From positions 2,625,134 to 2,689,133 of the forward strand of contig NZ_SODU01000001.1 in assembly GCF_004366075.1 (NCBI RefSeq): a DNA stretch of 64,000 bases, given 5' to 3'. Below, one piece after another: positions 62,061 to 64,000 of this stretch (position 1 is its first letter; each line of letters opens with the position of its first letter). Origin of the DNA: Kribbella pratensis (GTDB lineage: Bacteria > Actinomycetota > Actinomycetes > Propionibacteriales > Kribbellaceae). The position numbers and the translations under genes were made by a program. Under the pieces are notes generated by a model. The model saw only the letters and a program-made list of their open reading frames with translations. It ran no database searches and had not been told where the DNA came from.

Positions 62061-62077
62061 ACTTACTCGTAGTAAGT
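62061..62077. promoter_or_regulatory. Dyad ACTTACT-CGT-AGTAAGT between monooxygenase and TetR genes
   Basis: A perfect 7+7 dyad with 3-base spacer, 38 bases upstream of the monooxygenase start and 27 bases before the TetR start. Extra TTACTCG copies flank it. Size and place suit a TetR-family operator controlling both genes. Confidence 0.65.
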
Positions 62078-62103
62078 TACTCGGAGTCAGTTAGACTGCG
62101 CAA

Positions 62104-62736
62104 GTGACCTCGACCACTGTTCCCCCGGGCCCGCCGAAGCGCCGTCGCGACCGGGCCGCGCGGGAACGGGAGATCCTCGAGGCGGCCGAGCGGATCTTCG
62201 GCGAGCGCGGGTACCAGGGCACGTCGATGGACGACGTCGCCGCGCAGGTCGGGGTGTCGAAACCGCTGATCTACCAGTACTACGGCTCGAAGGACGGCCT
62301 GTTCCTCGCCTGTCTCGCCCGGCTCCGCGGCCAACTCCTGGACACCGTCGCCGACGCGGTGCTGGCGGCGCCGGACGCCGAGGACGCCCTGTACGCCGGG
62401 TTCCTGGCCTGGTTCCGTTTCCTCGATGAGCATCCGCAGGCGTGGTCCGTCCTGGTCGACGAGGGCATGCTGAGCGCCGGCCCCGCCGCGGAAGCCACCG
62501 ACGAGGTCCGCGCGGCCTTCATCGAACTGATCGCCACGATGGTCCGGATGAACCTCCCCGCCGGTCGCCCCGTCGACGACGACGAGGTCCAGATCGTTGC
62601 CCAGAGCATCTCCGGCGCCACCGAACGCCTCGCCATCTGGCGCACCCGCGCCGCCACGCCGCCCACCCCCGAAAAGGTCGCGCGTACCCTCCAAGACCTC
62701 CTCTGGCAGGGCCTCCACACCCTCAAGACCACTTGA
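62104..62736 (+). CDS. TetR-family transcriptional regulator
   Basis: 210 residues from a GTG at 62104 without Shine-Dalgarno, possibly leaderless. The helix-turn-helix reads ILEAAERIFGERGYQGTSMDDVAAQVGVS and KPLIYQYYGSKDGLFLACL in consecutive blocks (about 23-70). The C-terminal ligand domain (80-205) is helical with ALYAGFLAWFRFLDEHPQAW. It most likely represses the divergent monooxygenase and itself through the dyad at 62061-62077, with a ketone or lipid as inducer. Confidence 0.92.
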   Translation: MTSTTVPPGPPKRRRDRAAREREILEAAERIFGERGYQGTSMDDVAAQVGVSKPLIYQYYGSKDGLFLACLARLRGQLLDTVADAVLAAPDAEDALYAGFLAWFRFLDEHPQAWSVLVDEGMLSAGPAAEATDEVRAAFIELIATMVRMNLPAGRPVDDDEVQIVAQSISGATERLAIWRTRAATPPTPEKVARTLQDLLWQGLHTLKTT

Positions 62737-62807
62737 TCACTGGCGACCGCGTCGAGGATCCGGCCGTGGCTCCGACGTACCCGGCAACTCGACGAAAGGA
62801 TCCTCAG

Positions 62808-63398
62808 ATGCCCAAGGTGTACGCGCAGGCGTCGGTCTCGTTGGACGGTTTCATCGCCGGCCCGAACGGAACCGGCTTCGACCGTCTGTTCGCCTGGTGC
62901 ACCGCTGGAGACGTCGAAACCCCGACCAGCCAGCCCGACCGGCTGACGTACCGCACGAACGCAGCCACCGCCGCCTACCTCCGCGACCTGCTCGAAGGCA
63001 CCGGCGCGCTCGTCGTCGGCCGCCGCCTCTTCGATGCCACCAATGGCTGGAACGGCTCACACCCACTCGGCAAACCCGTCTTCGTCGTCACCCACGAACC
63101 ACCCACCGACTGGGTCGACACCGATACGCCGTACACCTTCGTCACCGACGGCGTCACCGCAGCCATCGCCCAGGCGCAGTCCGCCGCTGGCTCACTCGAC
63201 GTCGGCGTCGGGCCCGGCACAACGGTCGTCCAGGCGCTCGACGCCGGGCTCCTCGACGAACTCCGCCTCGACCTCGTCCCCACTACCCTGGGCTCCGGCA
63301 CCGCCATGCTCGAAGGCCTCACCAAGTCACACACCTTCGCCGACCCCCAAATCATCAACGGAACCGGCGTCACCCACCTCATCTACAAACTTCCCTGA
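62808..63398 (+). CDS. Dihydrofolate reductase/RibD C-terminal family protein
   Basis: 196 residues from the ATG at 62808. Family pattern: VYAQASVSLDGFIAGPNGTGFD at the start, GALVVGRRLFDATNGW, PVFVVTHEPP, AIAQAQSAAGSLDVGVGPGTTVV and the ending LDELRLDLVPTTLGSG. The fold is shared by DHFR and the reductase domain of RibD; these stand-alone actinobacterial proteins have no confirmed substrate and probably bind NADPH. A more diverged relative follows at 63481. Confidence 0.88.
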   Translation: MPKVYAQASVSLDGFIAGPNGTGFDRLFAWCTAGDVETPTSQPDRLTYRTNAATAAYLRDLLEGTGALVVGRRLFDATNGWNGSHPLGKPVFVVTHEPPTDWVDTDTPYTFVTDGVTAAIAQAQSAAGSLDVGVGPGTTVVQALDAGLLDELRLDLVPTTLGSGTAMLEGLTKSHTFADPQIINGTGVTHLIYKLP

Positions 63399-63464
63399 CC
63401 CCGGGTGTCGGATCGGGGTCGAGGAGGTCGTAGTAGTGGTGAGGCGCCGCCGAAGGCGCCCACC
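63397..63464 (+). other. Two hairpins between paralogous DHFR-like genes
   Basis: GACCCCG (63397-63403) and CGGGGTC (63414-63420) form a short stem overlapping the preceding stop. GGTG-A-GGCGCC (63438-63448) and GGCGCC-CACC (63455-63464) form a stronger stem with one bulge, ending six bases before GGGAG of the next gene. They may end the first transcript or shape the leader of the second. Confidence 0.45.
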
Positions 63465-63480
63465 AAACAGGGAGAACAAC

Positions 63481-64000
63481 ATGACCGCCAGCTACACCTT
63501 CGACATCTTCTCGAGCCTGGACGGCTACTCGAACAGCAGGACGTTCGGTGGCTACTTCGGGAAGCAAGGTCCGGAGTTTCTCGAGCACCGCTTCAACCAG
63601 TTCGGTGAGGAGCAGCGGCTGGTCCTCGGAGCCAACACCTTTCGGGGGATGGCGGCGATGCTGGCCTCGAGCTCCGAAGGGTCCGAGGTCCGGGACCCAT
63701 GGGTGACCCGAATGCGGAACCTGCCGACAACGGTGGTGTCGAACACCCTCGAAGGACCACTCGACTGGCCGGACGCCACTGTCCTGAACGGCGACCCCAT
63801 CGAAGCCATCGCCCGTCTCAAGAAAGAGTCGGACGTACCGCTGCGCTCCCACGGCAGCCTGACCCTGAACCGCGCCCTCCTGGCCGCCGGCCTAGTCGAC
63901 CGCGTCCAGGTCACGATCTTCCCCGTGATCACCGGCCAGAGCGGCCTGGGCCGCATCTTCGACAACACACCCGACCTCGACCTGCAACTGATCGAATCCC
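63481..64000 (+). CDS. Dihydrofolate reductase/RibD C-terminal family protein, cut by window end
   Basis: 173 complete codons to the window edge, no stop reached. GGGAG lies seven bases upstream of the ATG at 63481. It begins TASYTFDIFSSLDGYSNSRTF, then RLVLGANTFRGMAAML, LPTTVVSNTLEGPLDWPDATV, LRSHGSLTLNRALLAAGLVD and VTIFPVITGQSGLGRIF, the same fold as the preceding gene. Probably an NADPH-binding reductase of unknown substrate. Nearly the full domain is present; only the last strand is missing. Confidence 0.88.
   Translation, partial: MTASYTFDIFSSLDGYSNSRTFGGYFGKQGPEFLEHRFNQFGEEQRLVLGANTFRGMAAMLASSSEGSEVRDPWVTRMRNLPTTVVSNTLEGPLDWPDATVLNGDPIEAIARLKKESDVPLRSHGSLTLNRALLAAGLVDRVQVTIFPVITGQSGLGRIFDNTPDLDLQLIES

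Overview
The window is GC-rich (about 70%), densely coded DNA with many GTG starts, 1-4 bp gene overlaps, Tat/Sec-exported proteins and families typical of Actinobacteria (DUF3039, MmyB-type XRE regulators, NEW3/F5-8C-decorated glycosidases). It reads as the chromosome of a soil actinobacterium, most in keeping with Propionibacteriales such as Kribbella or Nocardioides; the genus is inference. No rRNA, tRNA, CRISPR array, phage or insertion sequence was seen. No gene-less stretch exceeds 300 bases.

Layout. 0-8 kb: a cut-off GntR regulator, an unknown membrane protein, an exported 5'-nucleotidase, a polysaccharide deacetylase, a PH-like membrane protein, then homogentisate dioxygenase (hmgA) divergent from an unknown gene coupled to fumarylacetoacetase. 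8-12 kb: a 1253-residue GH101 enzyme. 12-17 kb: secreted proteins, a lipoprotein/response regulator/histidine kinase operon laid out like cseABC, and a GlcD-like oxidase. 17-20 kb: 4-hydroxyphenylpyruvate dioxygenase with a divergent Lrp regulator, then an IclR regulator. 20-25 kb: a phytanoyl-dioxygenase/MFS operon with a divergent AraC regulator, a Nudix-like protein and an SDR/XRE pair. 26-30 kb: convergent GH16 and GH87-like glucanases. 30-36 kb: housekeeping-like genes (helicase, DUF3039, YqgE, VanZ-like, malic enzyme) and a LacI regulator. 36-40 kb: a 50-bp palindromic tandem repeat and a ribose-type ABC operon. 40-47.5 kb: an eight-gene operon of IclR, Dpp-type transporter and two hydrolases. 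47.6-50 kb: DUF6772, a small protein and a LacI regulator. 50-53 kb: an SDR/dehydrogenase/TetR/CoA-transferase operon. 53-62 kb: a MerR-centred membrane region with two large polytopic proteins, an alpha/beta hydrolase and a Baeyer-Villiger-type monooxygenase. 62-64 kb: TetR and two DHFR/RibD-like proteins.

How genes work together. HPPD, HmgA and FahA give three steps of the tyrosine/homogentisate pathway; the maleylacetoacetate isomerase is not seen, and an uncharacterised TIM-barrel-like protein is translationally coupled to fahA. The glycosidases point to degradation of mucin-type O-glycans and of alpha- and beta-glucans, with uptake by the two ABC systems. Regulators mostly sit divergent from or inside the operons they probably control, and several candidate operators can be read directly. 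The least explained part is 53.9-60.6 kb, where a MerR gene and two membrane-protein promoters share a GTTACAT-type sequence and one membrane protein carries a duplicated D-x3-H-x3-G-x-D-x(7,8)-H motif.
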